A stretch of 64,000 nt of DNA from Cephalopachus bancanus (lineage: Eukaryota > Chordata > Mammalia > Primates > Tarsiidae): assembly GCA_027257055.1 (NCBI GenBank), contig JAPVLO010000232.1, forward strand, positions 3,286,001 to 3,350,000, given 5' to 3'. The position numbers and the translations under genes were made by a program. This document shows, piece by piece, positions 1 to 13,874 of this stretch (positions are counted from its first letter, which is position 1; each line of letters begins with the position of its first letter). The notes under the pieces were generated by a model, which did no database searches, was not told where the DNA came from, and saw only the letters and a list, made by a program, of their open reading frames with translations.

Positions 1-1120
1 TGTGTAAAGAGAAAAAAGCAAAAAGCTAAAGGGACAGACCTGAAAAATTTATCCGATAAAGGAGAGGAATGAAGAGAAAGGGACAAAGAGGAAATGGCAT
101 GGAAGGGCCCACAATGGCACGTGCAGGAATGATAAACAGATCACATCTCATGTGCCAACTCCGATCAATGGGCAGCAGCTGCTGGGGAGCTGTATAGAGA
201 AGGACTCTGAGGCCAATCCAGGCTCAGAGAATTAATGCTACCCTGGGAGGAGAAAGAGCTGGCAGCATGGCTTACATTACCTGTCATCTATGGAGTTCAT
301 GGAAAGCGGACTGCATGACAGCCAGAGAGGAGAGCACTGAAGGTAGCAATCACAGGCCTCTCTTCAACAGACTAGAAATGAAGCAGCAAGGACAGAGGTG
401 GGAGACTATTGGTAAAAGATGATTTTTGCAAACAGTGGAGATCTGTGCATGACTGAAGGACAGCCATGTCAGTAATCTGTCATGAACTTACATGGCAAAT
501 GCTAGTTGTTGTTTCTCAAAAGGAATTCAGAGAACATAACGTGCACATTACTTATAAAGACCTGGCTGTTTAATGTTCAGTCACATAGACCAATTCATGT
601 TTATATATTATACTCTGGTCCACTTCCCTAATTATCAACCTGGTGCAGGGTTCATAACACTTTTTTTAAAAAAGGAATATTTCATAACAGGGAAACAGAG
701 TGAAGAAGCCCACTTTTATGTGCTCACAAGCATTAACCAAGACTAATATCCTTGCCTAAACAATTTGCTTTGGTAAACAGAAAGTCAAACACCACTTCAA
801 GACTTGGATTCATAAATCAGTCTTCCCTCTTCTTATTGTTATGAACTACGATGTGCTTTTTAGCACCATAATTGTATTTAATCCCCAAACCCATGACTCA
901 CTAATGAAACTTCCTAAATTCAACTAAGATATTTACTTCTTTAAACTCTGACCAACTCTATTTTCTAAGGGAGACTTTAAATTTATCTTTGCATTTAATC
1001 AAAGCACAGAGAAAATAAAAGGCTTAAAAGTCTGAAAATAAATTCTATCTTCGAATCCACCTAACTTTCTACAGCCCCGATGAGTCAGCTAACGCCAACC
1101 TCAAGACTCTTCTTCCAAAT
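1..1120. other. Unique intronic sequence
   Basis: AT-rich, with a purine-rich first 120 bp. I see no exon, repeat or motif that I can name. Confidence 0.6.
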
Positions 1121-1134
1121 GAAAAGAAAATCCA

Positions 1135-1427
1135 GCCAGGCTCGGTGGCTCAGCCTGTAATCCCGTGCCTTGGGAGGCTGAGGTGAGTGGATTGCCTGAG
1201 GGTGCAGGTTCGAGACCCGCCTGGGCAACTTGGCGAGACCTCATTATCTACAATAAATAAAAAATTAGCCAGGTATGGTAGCGCGCGCCTGTAGTTCCAG
1301 CTACTTGGAAGGCTGAGGCGGGAGGATCGCCATAACCCAGTAGGTCGAGGCTGCGGTGGCCAGAAGCGGCCACTGCACTCCAGTCTGGGTGACAGAGTGA
1401 AACTCCAACTCAAAAAAAAAAAAAAAA
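1135..1427 (+). mobile_element. Young lineage-specific Alu
   Basis: Full dimer starting gccaggctcggtggctcag and ending actccaactc plus an A tail. Perfect 14-bp duplication gaaaagaaaatcca at 1121-1134 and 1428-1441. Confidence 0.95.
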
Positions 1428-2347
1428 GAAAAGAAAATCCATGACCCAATTTCAGCCCTTTGGATAAGAAAGGACACCAGAGTCCTATTCCTTGACACTG
1501 GCCCACCAGTGGGAGGGCCATACACTGTCAGACCTCTGGGCTTTGGCGGCTGCACTTATACCCCATGGAGGGTGAGATGCCAAAAGGGCCCAAGTAAGGC
1601 ACCAGCTAACTATGGCAGAACAAGGGCCTCTCCTGGGAGGTTCACATAAAGCAATTCAGATTTCACACCCAAGCTTAATTCCTATTTAATTTATGAAAGT
1701 TCAAATATATTAAGATGGCAAGAGAGCATAATGCATGTTGGTATAATGTTTTTCATTAAGCTATAGTGCAATATCCTGAGCTTTGTTTTTTATTTAATTC
1801 ACATTGTTATAATTAGATCAGCCTCATTTTTGAAGTCAGAGTATAACACACCTGTAGCCGTTATTTTTTCCCTCATCTAAAATAACAAATCTCCACTTAA
1901 TGTTCAGAACACCATTTCGATGTATTCGTAAGTTGTCATAATCCTTAAGAAAACAAAAGTAACTATCTGTGAAGCATGGTAGAAGTACTGTGACTTGGGC
2001 CATCACAGCTGGTTTCACCATCTTTGAAACACAAGATTATCCTCAAGGATTTCAAGACCAAACCATGTACTGGCATTAACTGAAATTCAAGAATGTACTT
2101 ACCTTTCTTTAAGGTAAAATAAACTATCCAGAGTAAAGTTAGCCTGAAGAGAAGATAACAGTAAAAACCATTTATTATGATACATTCCTAGTGATCCACA
2201 ATCTCCTTAATACCAGCGTTATATAAAAAAAAGTGGCAGAAATCCTTCTTACCTTTAAGTAGCATTTCATTTTTGTAATTTACACCATGAGCTATGTAAG
2301 GTTTCAGGGTGTAAATCTTTTACCTGGCACTACCAAAAATAGTAAGA

Positions 2348-2644
2348 AGGTCAGGGGCGGTGGCTCACAGCTCTAATCTCAGCATTTTGGGAAGCAGAGG
2401 CAGGAGGATTACTTGAGGTCAAGGGAATTGCTTGAAACTGGGCAACACAGAAAGACACCACCTCTACAAAAAATAAACAAAATTACCAAGGCGTGGTGGT
2501 GAACACACAGTAGCCCTAGCTCCTACAGAGGCTAAGGCAGCAGGATCATCTGAGCCCAGGAGTTCAAGGTTACAGTATGCTATGACTAGATCACTGTACT
2601 CCAGACTGGGTGACAGAGCAAAACTCCATCTCTTAAAAAAAAAG
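2348..2644 (+). mobile_element. Old Alu (AluJ-like)
   Basis: Diverged dimer: ggtggctcacagctctaatctcagc at the left, right arm with gaggctaaggcag and actccagactgggtgacagagc. No clear target duplication. Confidence 0.85.
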
Positions 2645-4084
2645 TTTGTATTTTTTTTTAAAGTAATGAAAACAATGTGTGCCTCCATTCAGACCAGTGC
2701 TTCTCACTTTTATCGAACCCAACTCTGTTTTATAGTAAATATCTTGTCATGTTTTGTATTTTTTGTAATGCTCCCTTTACCATCCTGAAATGAAATAGAT
2801 GATAATCTGACAGAGAAAATTTAATTGGTATAATGCCTTAAGCATAATATTTTTAAAGAAATTATAATTAATGGCATATTTTGTAAATGCTCAAACATCA
2901 CTACACTAATAGACGTAATAAACAGTCTGAGTCTTGAGTTTATCCGTCAAATCATCACAAATGCAAAAGCTGTAGCTATTGCTACACAGGACTTGCATAC
3001 CTGGAAGATTCAGTGTACCTCAAAACCACGCAAACATACTTTCTGTTCATATGTAAAACAACTAGGGTTCTGGGCCAGATTAGGTTTCCAGCTGATGAAT
3101 TTCTGATGGGATGTTCAGAAATTGAGGGCACAGGACACACCTTGAGGGTGCAAAACCACCTCTGGCCCTGCCAGTCACCTAGGTCCCTCCTCACACGAGA
3201 CACCAGGCTCCATAGACTTCATAGGTGCCTAGAGTGGCAGGTGCTGCTCCAGAAAGGCAGCGCTTTCCAAGTGGCACAGCTCTGCCCCACCATCAAGCAC
3301 CACTGACACAGACTTACTCATCCTGATCATGAAAACATGGGAAATCTGGCTATTTTATGGTTTTCATGACCACAGTCACACTTAATGCACTAATATTAAC
3401 ATGGATTTTTCACACACAGATAAAAATTTGGAGATGACACCAGAATATCTTCCCTCTGCATGAGCTCTGCCTCAAGGTTCCCAAATATGACTAGCATCCT
3501 CTATCTCCACACTCACCAAAAACACATTTGTCCACTTCCATTCATAGATTATTCTGATTTTCCTTAGAGCTACCACCATCACTTTCTGCTAATCATCAAG
3601 TTGTCTACTTTTTCATCTCCCAATGCCTCAAGATGTGTCCTAAAAGGAAGAGGGTCTGTGACTAATTCAGTGAGAGTGGAAAACATGGATGCAAATTGCA
3701 GCCTCAAGACTGCAGGCCTCCGTGATGACATCACAAGACACACAAAGATCCCAGGGAGAGCCCATCTACTCCCAGGCTGTCCAGATGTTTCCATGATCAA
3801 GCACTCACAGACCTTTGCAGATGACTGTCTTAGAGAACAATTTCCCAAACATCAATTTATTTTGAACTGACACACTTCCCATCAAAACTACACCGGACAG
3901 CTCCTGACCAACTAAAACTGTTTCATATGTGACAACATCAAAATTAATAATGAACAAACAGTTCAATAATGCTATATCATTTTTATAGTCAAGGAAAATG
4001 AGAAAAGGATTTAAAGCTACTCACCCTAAATTAACTTGTAATTCACAGATTCCTTTCTGAAATTAAGGAAGTGAAGGGTTTAGT
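2645..4084. other. Unique intronic sequence
   Basis: No recognisable repeat. The overlapping 89-codon frames on both strands at about 3580-3870 match no family I know and look like chance. Confidence 0.5.
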
Positions 4085-4099
4085 AAGAAATAATTTCTC

Positions 4100-4410
4100 A
4101 AGCCGGGCTCGGAGGCTCAGCCTGTAATCCTGCGCCCGGAGGCTGAGGTGAGTGGAGTGCCAGAGCCCACGGGTTCAAGACCCACCTGGGCAACTTGGCG
4201 AGACCTCATCTCTGCAATAAATCAAAAAATTAGCCGGAATGGTAGCGTGCGCCTGTAGTTCCAGCTACTTGGAAGGCTGATGCGGAAGGATCGCTGGAGC
4301 CCAGCAGGTCGAGGCAGCGGTGGCCGGGAGCGGCCACTGCACTCCAGTCTGGGTGACAGAGTGAGACTCCAACTCAAAAAATAAAAAAAACACACACACA
4401 AAAAAAGAAA
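4100..4410 (+). mobile_element. Young lineage-specific Alu
   Basis: Full dimer with the actccaactcaaa end and a tail containing a short CA run. Perfect 15-bp duplication aagaaataatttctc at 4085-4099 and 4411-4425. Confidence 0.95.
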
Positions 4411-4425
4411 AAGAAATAATTTCTC

Positions 4426-5909
4426 TATAAACAGCAAAAATAAATTAGCTTACACTATAGCATATAATATGAAATATCTAGAATATATGGCGAGAAGGCA
4501 GCAAGAAGAGTAAAATCTAAATACATATGATACTTTAAAAGAAACACATTTATAATTATTTTCAAGTACAATTGGATCCAGTCTTAAAAGTGTTATCAGG
4601 TAGTGATCCTTTGGAGAACTTTTTAAAATAAAACTAATAATTAGAATGCCACCTTATTCTCCATAAATAGTAACTTCCAACATACATGATGGTTTCATAA
4701 AGTAATTTACTAAGTAATTTGAGATTTCCTCTCAGGAAATTTTCCTGCCAAACTCTCCCTCACTTTCATCCCACACCCCAGCTCCCATCCTGCTAGTGTA
4801 AATAAACATAAATCTCTAGTTTTGTGACACATTGCAATTTAAATGAATAAACTAATAAAACTGTCCTGTATGTTTTAATACTTTTAAATGGTTCTAACAT
4901 ATTTTATATCAGTTACACAGTTTACAGAGAATTTAACAGGAAGGACATAGCCTAATAAGGCAGACATATGTAATATGAAAAATCCTTAAAATAGAATGAA
5001 ATGTTCACATTTAAATGTATGTGCACTTGAAATATGGTTATGAAATAAGAATGGTATAACATGGCCACACATGGAAGAATTTCATTTTACAGTCATAGCC
5101 ACTATGTGAGTACGTGTGTGTGCGCGCATACACCATAGGATTGTAAAATAAAAGAGAAACACGTCATATTTGGTTCTTCTTAAATAGACAAAAAAACAGA
5201 GCTCAATGACAATCATGGCAAAGGACTTTGAGCAGAGCAGTCAGGTTTCCAATAATCTGTGTCCTCCGCCTGACTGCCCTCCGTGACTTCACTTCTTATC
5301 TGTAAGTTACTAATATAAAGTTTCTCTTAAAGATGAAATGGAGGAAAATGAGGGGGTATTTTAAGATCAAAAATGAACATCACGACCTTAACAGAATAAA
5401 ACTTTATTCAATCAGAGAACCACCAGCATTTTATTCTTAAAATCCTGACTGACGCTGTATGACATTTCATTGAGCCAGTACTATATTTTGTAAGCTATAT
5501 ATCCCTCAGAATGTCAACATGCTAAAATTTATAATTTTTTAAACCTACAAAAAAGATTATGAACAAAAAGAATTTGTGATGCATTGTTCACAAAGATGTA
5601 GGATCTGGCTTGATGCTCATGTCTACCTTTACGAGTATTTTCGCTTCTGATCGCCAAGTCTCATATTTATTGTAAATGAATTTGATTTGACAGCAACAAG
5701 AATTTATTTGAACCTCTTTCACTGTCTCTGAACAATGGTAACATCCCAGATTACGATGAATGATGACGAGACCAAAGGGCAAAGTAAAATTAATGTTCAT
5801 CAAGTATTTTCTAAAGATTCATTTTCTAGACCAGCTTAAATGATTATTAAATCTTTCTCCCAGAAACATGAAGCTGGTGTAGCAAAGAGAAAGATTTGGA
5901 CAATAAGGG
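4426..5909. other. Unique intronic sequence
   Basis: AT-rich, nothing recognised apart from a short gtgtgtgtgcgcgc run near 5110. Confidence 0.5.
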
Positions 5910-6365
5910 AGAGCAATATTTATTTTATATACAAAACAATGAAAGACTGGAAGCAAATTAAATGCCCAAAAACAGTGAAATGGCCAAACAGTAATATAAT
6001 CACATAATGAAATACTATGCTAATATTAAAAAACATGCTTCGAAGACTATAAATCTCATGAAAAAAATGTTCATAATTAAGTGAAAAGAACAGAATACTA
6101 GACTGAACATACAGTTTGGTCTTGTTTTGTTTTGTATATGTACAGTACTGAAAAAAAGCATAAGGACACATTACAAAGAAAGACTATGGATTGCCCAGAG
6201 TGATATACACCAAAATGATATTAATGATTACCTTTGTATGTGGGGGAAATGGATCACTTCCTTTTCCTCTTTATGCTTAACTGTATTTGTTTCATCTTTT
6301 AATTTTTTAATTGAATTTCTACCAAAAACATATTTTTACTTTCATAATCATTTAAAAGTCACTTT
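5910..6365 (+). mobile_element. Old L1M 3' end
   Basis: AT-rich sequence matching the ends of mammalian-wide L1s: the aatgaaatactatgc step, ttaagtgaaaa, gatatacaccaaaatg, and ctgtatttg/aatttt followed by a tttataatcattt-like end. No coding capacity remains. Confidence 0.65.
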
Positions 6366-7860
6366 TAAATTATGCATAAATAGGCAAAATTCCAGTTTTA
6401 AAAAACACCCATATCAATTCCATCATGAACATCAAATGTATAAATCATAACAGGAGTTCAAACCATACTAATACCGAGAGAGAGTTGGCCAGGACTCAAG
6501 TGCCCACACATGTGCACTACAAGACCCAAGCCAACAACACCGGTTCGGATGCTTTCTCTTTTATCCCACAGTCGTCCCACCCACATGCCTTTATAATAAG
6601 ACAATGTGTTCTTGAAAGGACCATTACTCAAGGAAAATACAATCCCACAACCTTTATTACAATAATGTTTGGAGAACCAGAACTTAGAGCACACCATTTC
6701 TTACGTATGCTATCAAGAAGCACACCATACAACAAGGGCCATTTGCTGAAGAGCTCCTCTGTAATTGGAAATGATGAAACTCAAAGTGCATCAAAAAGGA
6801 TATCCAGTGGCCATATTGAATATGAATAGAAAATAGGGAGAATCTTAAAGGCTGAGATATTCTTTTCAGTTCAGTTTTCAAGCAGCATTTAATTTTCTGT
6901 TCTCTATTTAGGCTTTTCCATTGATAATACCTATCATCCTAATACGATGAATGATGTACATTATCAAAGACAGCTGATGAAAAATTCTTGGCCACTGACT
7001 CCAGCAGTCAGTGGAGGTGATGCTAAGTGAAATATAAGGAATGAAGAGAGCCACGGATAGCATTTTCTGCATCATGCAACAAATATTCCACAGTATAATG
7101 GCAGTAAGGCTCTACAGAGATCCATTTCCCACATGGAGTGGTCACAGCTACAAATAGTCACTACATTTTGGGGTGTTCTAGAAAATCACTCTATAAATTG
7201 GCCATTTTAGCTGTGAAATAGACATAGATCTATTCATTTTATCCCACACAGGCATAAGCTAAAAGAAAATATAACGAGTTGTAAATTTAAGCTATATTAT
7301 ATCCATCATTACATTCTTTGCTTCCACTAGCAAAATAAAACATTTAATGTTTTTTGCTTGCTAATTAGGTTTATACTTGGTGGGAAATACTTACCAAAGT
7401 TTAGTTTTGCTTCCTTAAAATGAAATCTGACAACTTCTCATTGGGGTTTCGTGGCCTGAAGTGGATCTCATGAGTGGTATTCTTCAACATACAACTTCTT
7501 GTTCTGAAGTTGCTTAGTCCATGCACACACTGCAATCAACTGGCTAAAACAAAGAGATTCTAAATATCTATTTGTGGGAACTGTATCTCAATAGCAAATA
7601 CTGAAACCATCACTTTTCCACAAAGCTTTCAAGACAGGGTAGCAATAATAAATGACAGGACACTATAGGAGACACTGCAGCTTTATCTTGCGTTTCATCT
7701 TCATCTTATTTATTTGGTTTTAAAGGAAAATCAAACTATTCATTCCTTACAGTGGCAGCGGAATCCTCAGATAATGTTTGCGTCACTTTGGATATAATTT
7801 GAAAATATCTAGTCTTTTCAATTTTTCAACAGTGCTGACAAATCAAAAGTAACTAACATT
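6366..7860. other. Unique intronic sequence
   Basis: No repeat or gene recognised. The 134-codon frame at 6425-6829 has no family resemblance or codon bias that I can see. Confidence 0.5.
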
Positions 7861-8103
7861 GGCCAGGTGTGTTGGCACTTCAGGAGGCTGAAGCAGGAAG
7901 ATTATTTGAGCCCAGGAGTTCAGAACTAGTTAGGGCAACATAGTAAGACCTCGTCTCTACAAAAAAAAAAAAAAAATTAAAAAACTAGTTGGGCACAATG
8001 GCCCACACCCAGCTACTCAGGGGTTGAAGCAGGAGAATCACCTGAGCCCAGGAGGTCAAGGCTGTGGTGAGCCATGATTGCGCCACTGCATTCCAGCCTG
8101 GGC

Positions 8104-8105
<2 letters not shown>
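7861..8105 (+). mobile_element. Old Alu with microsatellite tail
   Basis: AluJ-like, with a shortened left arm (ggccaggtgtgttggcac then gaggctgaagcagg). Its 3' end runs straight into a (CA)n tract in place of the usual poly-A. Confidence 0.85.

Positions 8106-8151
<46 letters not shown>
8106..8151 (+). repeat. (CA)23 microsatellite
   Basis: 46 bp of uninterrupted CA, continuous with the 3' end of an Alu. Confidence 0.98.
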
Positions 8152-8153
<2 letters not shown>

Positions 8154-8217
8154 AATTCAGGTATGTGAGAAAACACACACACACACACACAAACAGGAAT
8201 TCAGGTATGTGAGAAAA
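8150..8217 (+). repeat. Duplicated 24-bp unit around a second CA tract
   Basis: caggaattcaggtatgtgag followed by aaaa occurs at 8150-8173 and 8194-8217, separated by (CA)9 at 8174-8191. Confidence 0.9.
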
Positions 8218-9637
8218 TAAAGTCTTTGTCGCCAAAATATTCCAATATAACTCAGCTCTGTTTTGAAAAGAATGTGTATGTCAGAGTTGCCAATATTTTT
8301 AGCACTTAGAGTCTCAACCAGACCCTTTTCCACCCTCACTGGGAATCCAAAGAATATCATGACTGTCAAGTAACACAGTCAAGTAACGTGACTGTGCCCA
8401 GCACAGACCACGAGTCAGCTCCATATCGATTCTCTCTTTCCCTCCAGTAACTGAAACCCAATCTTTGGTTGGGCACATGGCTGGTCAGGGTGAAGACGAC
8501 ATTTCAGCTTCTTGTGCAGCTAGAAGTAGCCTGGTGACTAAGCTCTGGCCAAAAAGACCTGAGTGGATGTGCTGTGCACAGCTTCTCAGCTGTCCCTCAT
8601 GGTACAGGCTCAAGGAAGCTCTGAGCCACTTAGAAACAGCCTGGGGATGTACACAGTGAGACAGAAGAAGACAGGGCCTCAACACCAAGAAATCATCAAA
8701 GTATTCAAAATGTTTCATGAGAGAAAAATAAGACTCCAACTTCTTAAACCACTGTAACTCAGGGTCTCCATCAGAATAGCAGGAGTGTATTCTGCCCTAC
8801 ATATCTCACTAAAATGTGGCAAATACTCAAAGTCCTGCTCTGTCTACCCTTTGTCAGTCCCAGAAGAGTCAAAAGAGCCTCAAAGACTAGTATAGCGATT
8901 AGAAAGAGAAGGCTGAAGTATCAGCTGTGTCATGTACACCTGAGAGCTGGAAGAGACCTGCAAGAGGAGCCTCTACCCACCCCAGGGGAGAGATCTCTCT
9001 TTTATCATCCCTAAGGAAGGAGTGAAGGGTGTGTTACCCAAAATGGTTGAATTGGTAGACTGATTATTTCAAGTTGAAAACACTAGAGACACTATAGTTT
9101 CAGAAAAGCTAGCCAACCTGCCTCTTCCCGCATGCAGCAAGCCATAAAGATTCCTCTGGGAAGGGAACCCTCCAGGAACCAGGGCAAGAAAGAGTTCTTA
9201 GCACCAGGGACTGGGAACTGGGTCGCCACAGACCTGAATAAATACACTTAACGAAGCAGCCCTTACCTTCCACCAGTTCTACCCCCACCCCCAACTCCCA
9301 GAAACTCCCTTGAAAACTCACTGCCCTCACCACATGCTCTTATCCTGTTGTTTCTTCTTAAATGTATTGTTCTTCATCAAAGAGTATGGAAGCATCTTGC
9401 TTTGGCTCCTTCTTCAGACTCCATCCCCTTGTGAAGATCCTCCTGCACATGCAAAACTCACAGAATGGATGCCTTCTGCCTGTGAATCTGCCTGGTGTTG
9501 ATCTGGTTTCTGGATCCAGCCAGAGAGCCCACTCATGAGTGAAAAACAGGGAGGGAGGGGTTGGAGGTGATCTCTCCCTCCCCCACTCTCCAGACAAGCA
9601 CAAGAGGGCACTGGAAATCATCACGGTGCTGTGTCAA
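8218..9637. other. Unassigned intronic sequence
   Basis: Moderate GC, possibly containing a decayed LTR at about 9030-9550 (see rejected items); otherwise nothing named. Confidence 0.4.
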
Positions 9638-9723
9638 CCCCAGGTAAGGAAGCCATGAGTCTATGTGGCAAATGGATCTTCCCCAGGTAAGGAAGCCACC
9701 ACTCCATGTGGGAAATGGATCTC
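9638..9723 (+). repeat. 43-bp tandem duplication
   Basis: Two adjacent copies (9638-9680, 9681-9723), each starting ccccaggtaaggaagcca and containing atgtgg.aaatggatct; about 85% alike. Confidence 0.9.
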
Positions 9724-9834
9724 TGTAGAGCTTGCTGCCATGGGTCATTTTGTTATTTCTAGCATGAGGGCATTAATCAACATTCCTTTCAATTAACCTA
9801 ATTCTGAAGCTGTGGTTCTCTGCCCACGCCAGCA

Positions 9835-10020
9835 CAGCAGAACAGCTGAGAATGTCAGCTCTAGCATCAGATCGCCTAACTCTAAAACCCTGCTCTGCCA
9901 TGTGCTCATAGTCATACCCTGGCCAAGTTCATTGGCCTCCCTGTAACTCAGTTTCCTCACCTGTAAAATGGGTATAATAAAAGTAACATGTAATAGGACT
10001 GTTGTGAAAAGTAGATCACC
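9835..10020 (+). mobile_element. MIR
   Basis: tRNA-derived SINE: the core includes ctctgccatgtgctcatagt, ccctgtaactcagtttcctcacctgtaaaatgg-like wording and tgttgtgaaaag. Confidence 0.75.
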
Positions 10021-13000
10021 TTCTGCTATATACCAACACCTACCTCATCAGATTACGTTTTAGCTCCCATAAACCTACTTTACCCAAAACCTAGTAACAC
10101 TCACATTTAAAATAACAAGAAACTTATAGGTTGTACATCAATGTGACTTGATTACCTTTCCTACTCTGGGCAGTTCTTCAATGCTCCATCCAGTCATCTA
10201 CTTTCTGTTTAATGATAACCTAACTTAATCATACTACCTACAGACTTACAACCCACTAACTCTCTACCACCTCCTGGTAAACTAAACCTCTATGAGAAAA
10301 TGTCTCACCTACCCCAATGTTTGCTGAGAATCTGACTAGCTAAAACAGTGCCCTCGATTTTTTTTTCCTTCTCTTCTCATGCAGCATTCTGCATAACAGC
10401 AACAAGGGTCCAACACAGATCCCCTAAATTTTCCTTTTTCACAAGTTTTCTTTTACTACAAATTCTTTACACAGAATTTGAAATAAAAGGACTGACTGAG
10501 TCACAAGTTCATCATTCCCCCATCTCACACCCCTCTAGTCACACAAAACTTAAATGTGATGTGGGACCACTCTGCCCTGGCTGAACCATCTAAGAGCTCC
10601 CTATCACTATTTGATGTTCTGCTCCTAGACTTTGGGAATTCCTAAGGCCCAAAACAAACAGCGGCTCTAATCCAACACTCCTCTGATATGCTAACAGTCC
10701 CTAAGAGGACTTCATCTATCAGCTAAAAAATAAACATAGTTTAGGTTTAAAGCAGTCTGCTTGAGCATAAGTTAGATAAAGCATGAATACATTAGGGGTG
10801 CTGGGAATGTTGTTAGCATTAGTGTAAAGTTATGTAAGAAAATAATTATTTTAAGCATGCAACAACAAAATGGCCACATTCTTAAGAAATGCAAATTATA
10901 TCCAAGGGCCCTTTTTTCCAATATAGCATGTCCAATTTTATAAAAAATGGAAATGAAGAAATGTAATCCACTTACACATACTCACTTAACAGCACTTGGT
11001 TGAAACACACCTATTTTTTTATGAGCAATACTGATACTCTTAAAATCTTAGAAATGCTTGCCTCCATCATAATGCAGCAATGTTTCCACATTGCCCTAAG
11101 CTTCTCTCCCACTATCTTGGGTTTCCCTCTGAGTGCCCACAAACACTGTTACTGTAAGTCTCCTGTTGCAGGAGACACACCTACAAAGGCCTAAGAAGGG
11201 AGTTTTACATTCCTGTCTGCCTCCACACAACCATGACAACATTTCACTCAAACCATCCTCACCCCAGAAAGATGGGGAGTTTGGCGCCCCTGTTAGGTGA
11301 CACTCATTACAGTCAACTCTGCAGTGGCACAGGAAACCTGTCAAGGTCAATACACTGCTGAAATGCTGCAGCACTGGCTCTGGTCTGTGCCAATATGTAC
11401 ACATTTTCATACAGCCACTCTGATGCAGAAACGGGGAGGATGCTTCCTGTCCCTACCCAACACTCTACTCTCTGTTACACATTCCAACAGATAACTGCAT
11501 TTCTCACAGTATGTGTTACTTAAGAAACCCTTTAGAAATTTCTTAAAACATCTGTAATTTGTATTTTACATAAGTGATTTTAAGCTTTAAACACCTTGTT
11601 TTAAATTACTACTATTAAGATCACCATAAAGTTTATTGTAATAACCTTCTTATACTATTTATAACATATCAAGATAAAATTCAACTTGTTCCAGTCTTTA
11701 ATTATGAAAAAATATTCCAAAATGACAGCATATTATGTTAGGTTTGGGGACTAACAGTATTTTAAAATGTAGACTAAAATGAATTAACTGTTACAGTTTC
11801 AAAAATAGACAAAATCTACTTTCATGACCTAATGTTAAGAATTCCTACATTTTGTACTTAAGGAAATTAACTGGTTTAATTTTAGAACTTCTGTATTTTA
11901 TTTCTAAATGACAAGATAAAAGATTCCACAGTACTATTTGCAAATGCAAATACACAGGGGGAAGGATAGCTTTTATTCCCAATAAATGAAAAGCAATCTT
12001 TCCAACGTTAAGTATTAAAATATGAGACCCCAATGTGCAGCTCTGTGAGAATGTTCAGCCAATGAACACCTTTAGCAAGCTCATGAAAAGCATCCTGAGC
12101 TAATTTTCAGAGGCAGCATCACATTTACGATGCTCATTAACCTGATTTCAGCATCCGTGTCGCGTATGTTTCCAGACTTTAACCAATAATCCATTATGGG
12201 CATAAATTAAACATTATATGACTATGAATAAAAACCGTAAGCTATATAAATGTCTACCCACCTGGCAGAGAACAGCACATGTGATAAAGCAATGGAAGGG
12301 CTGGGCCCATTTGCCCATCTCCACTATCACAAAACTCACTGGACACACAAAGAAAATACCGAAAGAGGTGTTTTATTGGTTGATTTATTAGGAGAAATTA
12401 AAATATTCTCCATTAGAGCTTTTAACAGCCTGTGCTCTCCAAAACACTGTCACCTAAGTCCACAGTTGGGAATGGTATAAAATACCAACCTAGACAGACC
12501 TGCATTCTTCCAAACATTCCCTATAATTGAATAATTGCGTAACATTTTTAGGTTCCTTAATGGGATGTAGCAAAATCAAAGTTAATAGGTGGGGAGAACA
12601 ATTATCAAAAAAGATAATAAAAGAAGAATTACTAAAAGAAAAAAGTACCATCCAACTTATAAACTTAAAATAATCTGTCCTCAGATATAATGAGAAGTTC
12701 ACAGTATTCTCCAACCCTATTTTAAGCAAAAGATTGTTATACAAATTCAGACCAAAAGCTTTTGCAAGTTATTTGTGTGAGATACAAAAAGAGACTATAA
12801 AGTGTCAATAATAATTGGAAAAATTAATCAAAGGTTGGAAGGAGTAGAGGGAGAATGCACGTAGCAGAACAGTGGGCTCCCAGATGGTCCTGCAGGGCAG
12901 ACTCGGGAGAGGGAACCTGGGAACCTGCCTGGAAGCAGGCCAGGGCTGCAGTCCTCCTCCCAGGAGGAAGAAGAGGCTGAGAGCAGGGCTCTGTCACACC

Positions 13001-13874
13001 TTCCAAGTCATACAGCTAGGACCCAGGATGCCACTCCCTCCCTGCACACTGTGGGTCGTGGCAGCCAGCACCCCTGCTGGATGGCAAATGTACTCAGTGG
13101 GCTTTTTCCCCTCTACCTAAAGTTTTTCCTGTCCACACCATTCAAGTCACTTACAAGTCGGGGGTGGGGGATGAATGTTAACAGTTTCAAGGAAATGGTT
13201 TTCCTATTCCCCACCTGAGGGAGGAAATAAAATGCCTTTAAGTGATTCCCTTCAATTTAACTAACAATAGTTTAGGTAAGGATGGAAGCAGCTACAACAC
13301 ACTTAGAAGTGGGGGGGGCTGACAACCCAAGAAGAGGTTCAGATTCACCAGTGAAACACAGTCCTACAAACCCTTCCAGGCTCCCCTACATGGTGCAGTC
13401 AAGCCCTTTCCGTGCCTCACATTCCATCTCAGGTCCTGCCTCTGCCCTGCCTAGTAGTCATCACTGCTGGAGAGCCAAACTCGTCAAGACAGGCAGGCAA
13501 ATCTTCACCCTCATTAAAACAAACTGCCCAAAAAAAGCTGGAAAACAGAAGGCAAAGCTTCTTAATGAAAACAATACTGAACCCCAACAGAATCATTTTA
13601 CCTTTGGAGGAGCAGCACAGAATGGCCTAGACTACTAAGAAAAACAAATAATTTAAAATTGTAGGTTCTCACCATTTTAAATTAAGTAAATTTTGACTTT
13701 TACCCTCCAGGAACTCAAAACATATATATGCCTTAATTCTTCATTTTTTTTTTTTTAGTGAGGCCTTCTATTGTTAGCATATATTTTTAATTTTGTAATT
13801 TGTTTTTCCAACTTTTTTGTGTGCAGGTGGCATGAATGTATGCAGACACGGGAGACAAAACGGTCTAACGCAGT
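10021..13874. other. Unassigned intronic sequence
   Basis: AT-rich with a GC-richer patch at about 12870-13110 and a poly-T at 13747. No exon or named repeat seen. Confidence 0.5.

Noticed and set aside
3579..3870. Two 89-codon ORFs on opposite strands
   Set aside because: Mirror-image open frames with no family resemblance; one is a shadow of the other and both are likely chance.
6425..6829. 134-codon ORF on the plus strand
   Set aside because: No recognised motif, signal or homologue, and no promoter or splice context. Length is within chance for 64 kb searched in six frames.
9030..9550. A possible solo LTR of an endogenous retrovirus
   Set aside because: The wording (gtgaatctgcctggtgttg, ggtttctggatccagcc) is LTR-like, but I could not define ends, a target duplication or a family. 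A repeat-library search would decide.
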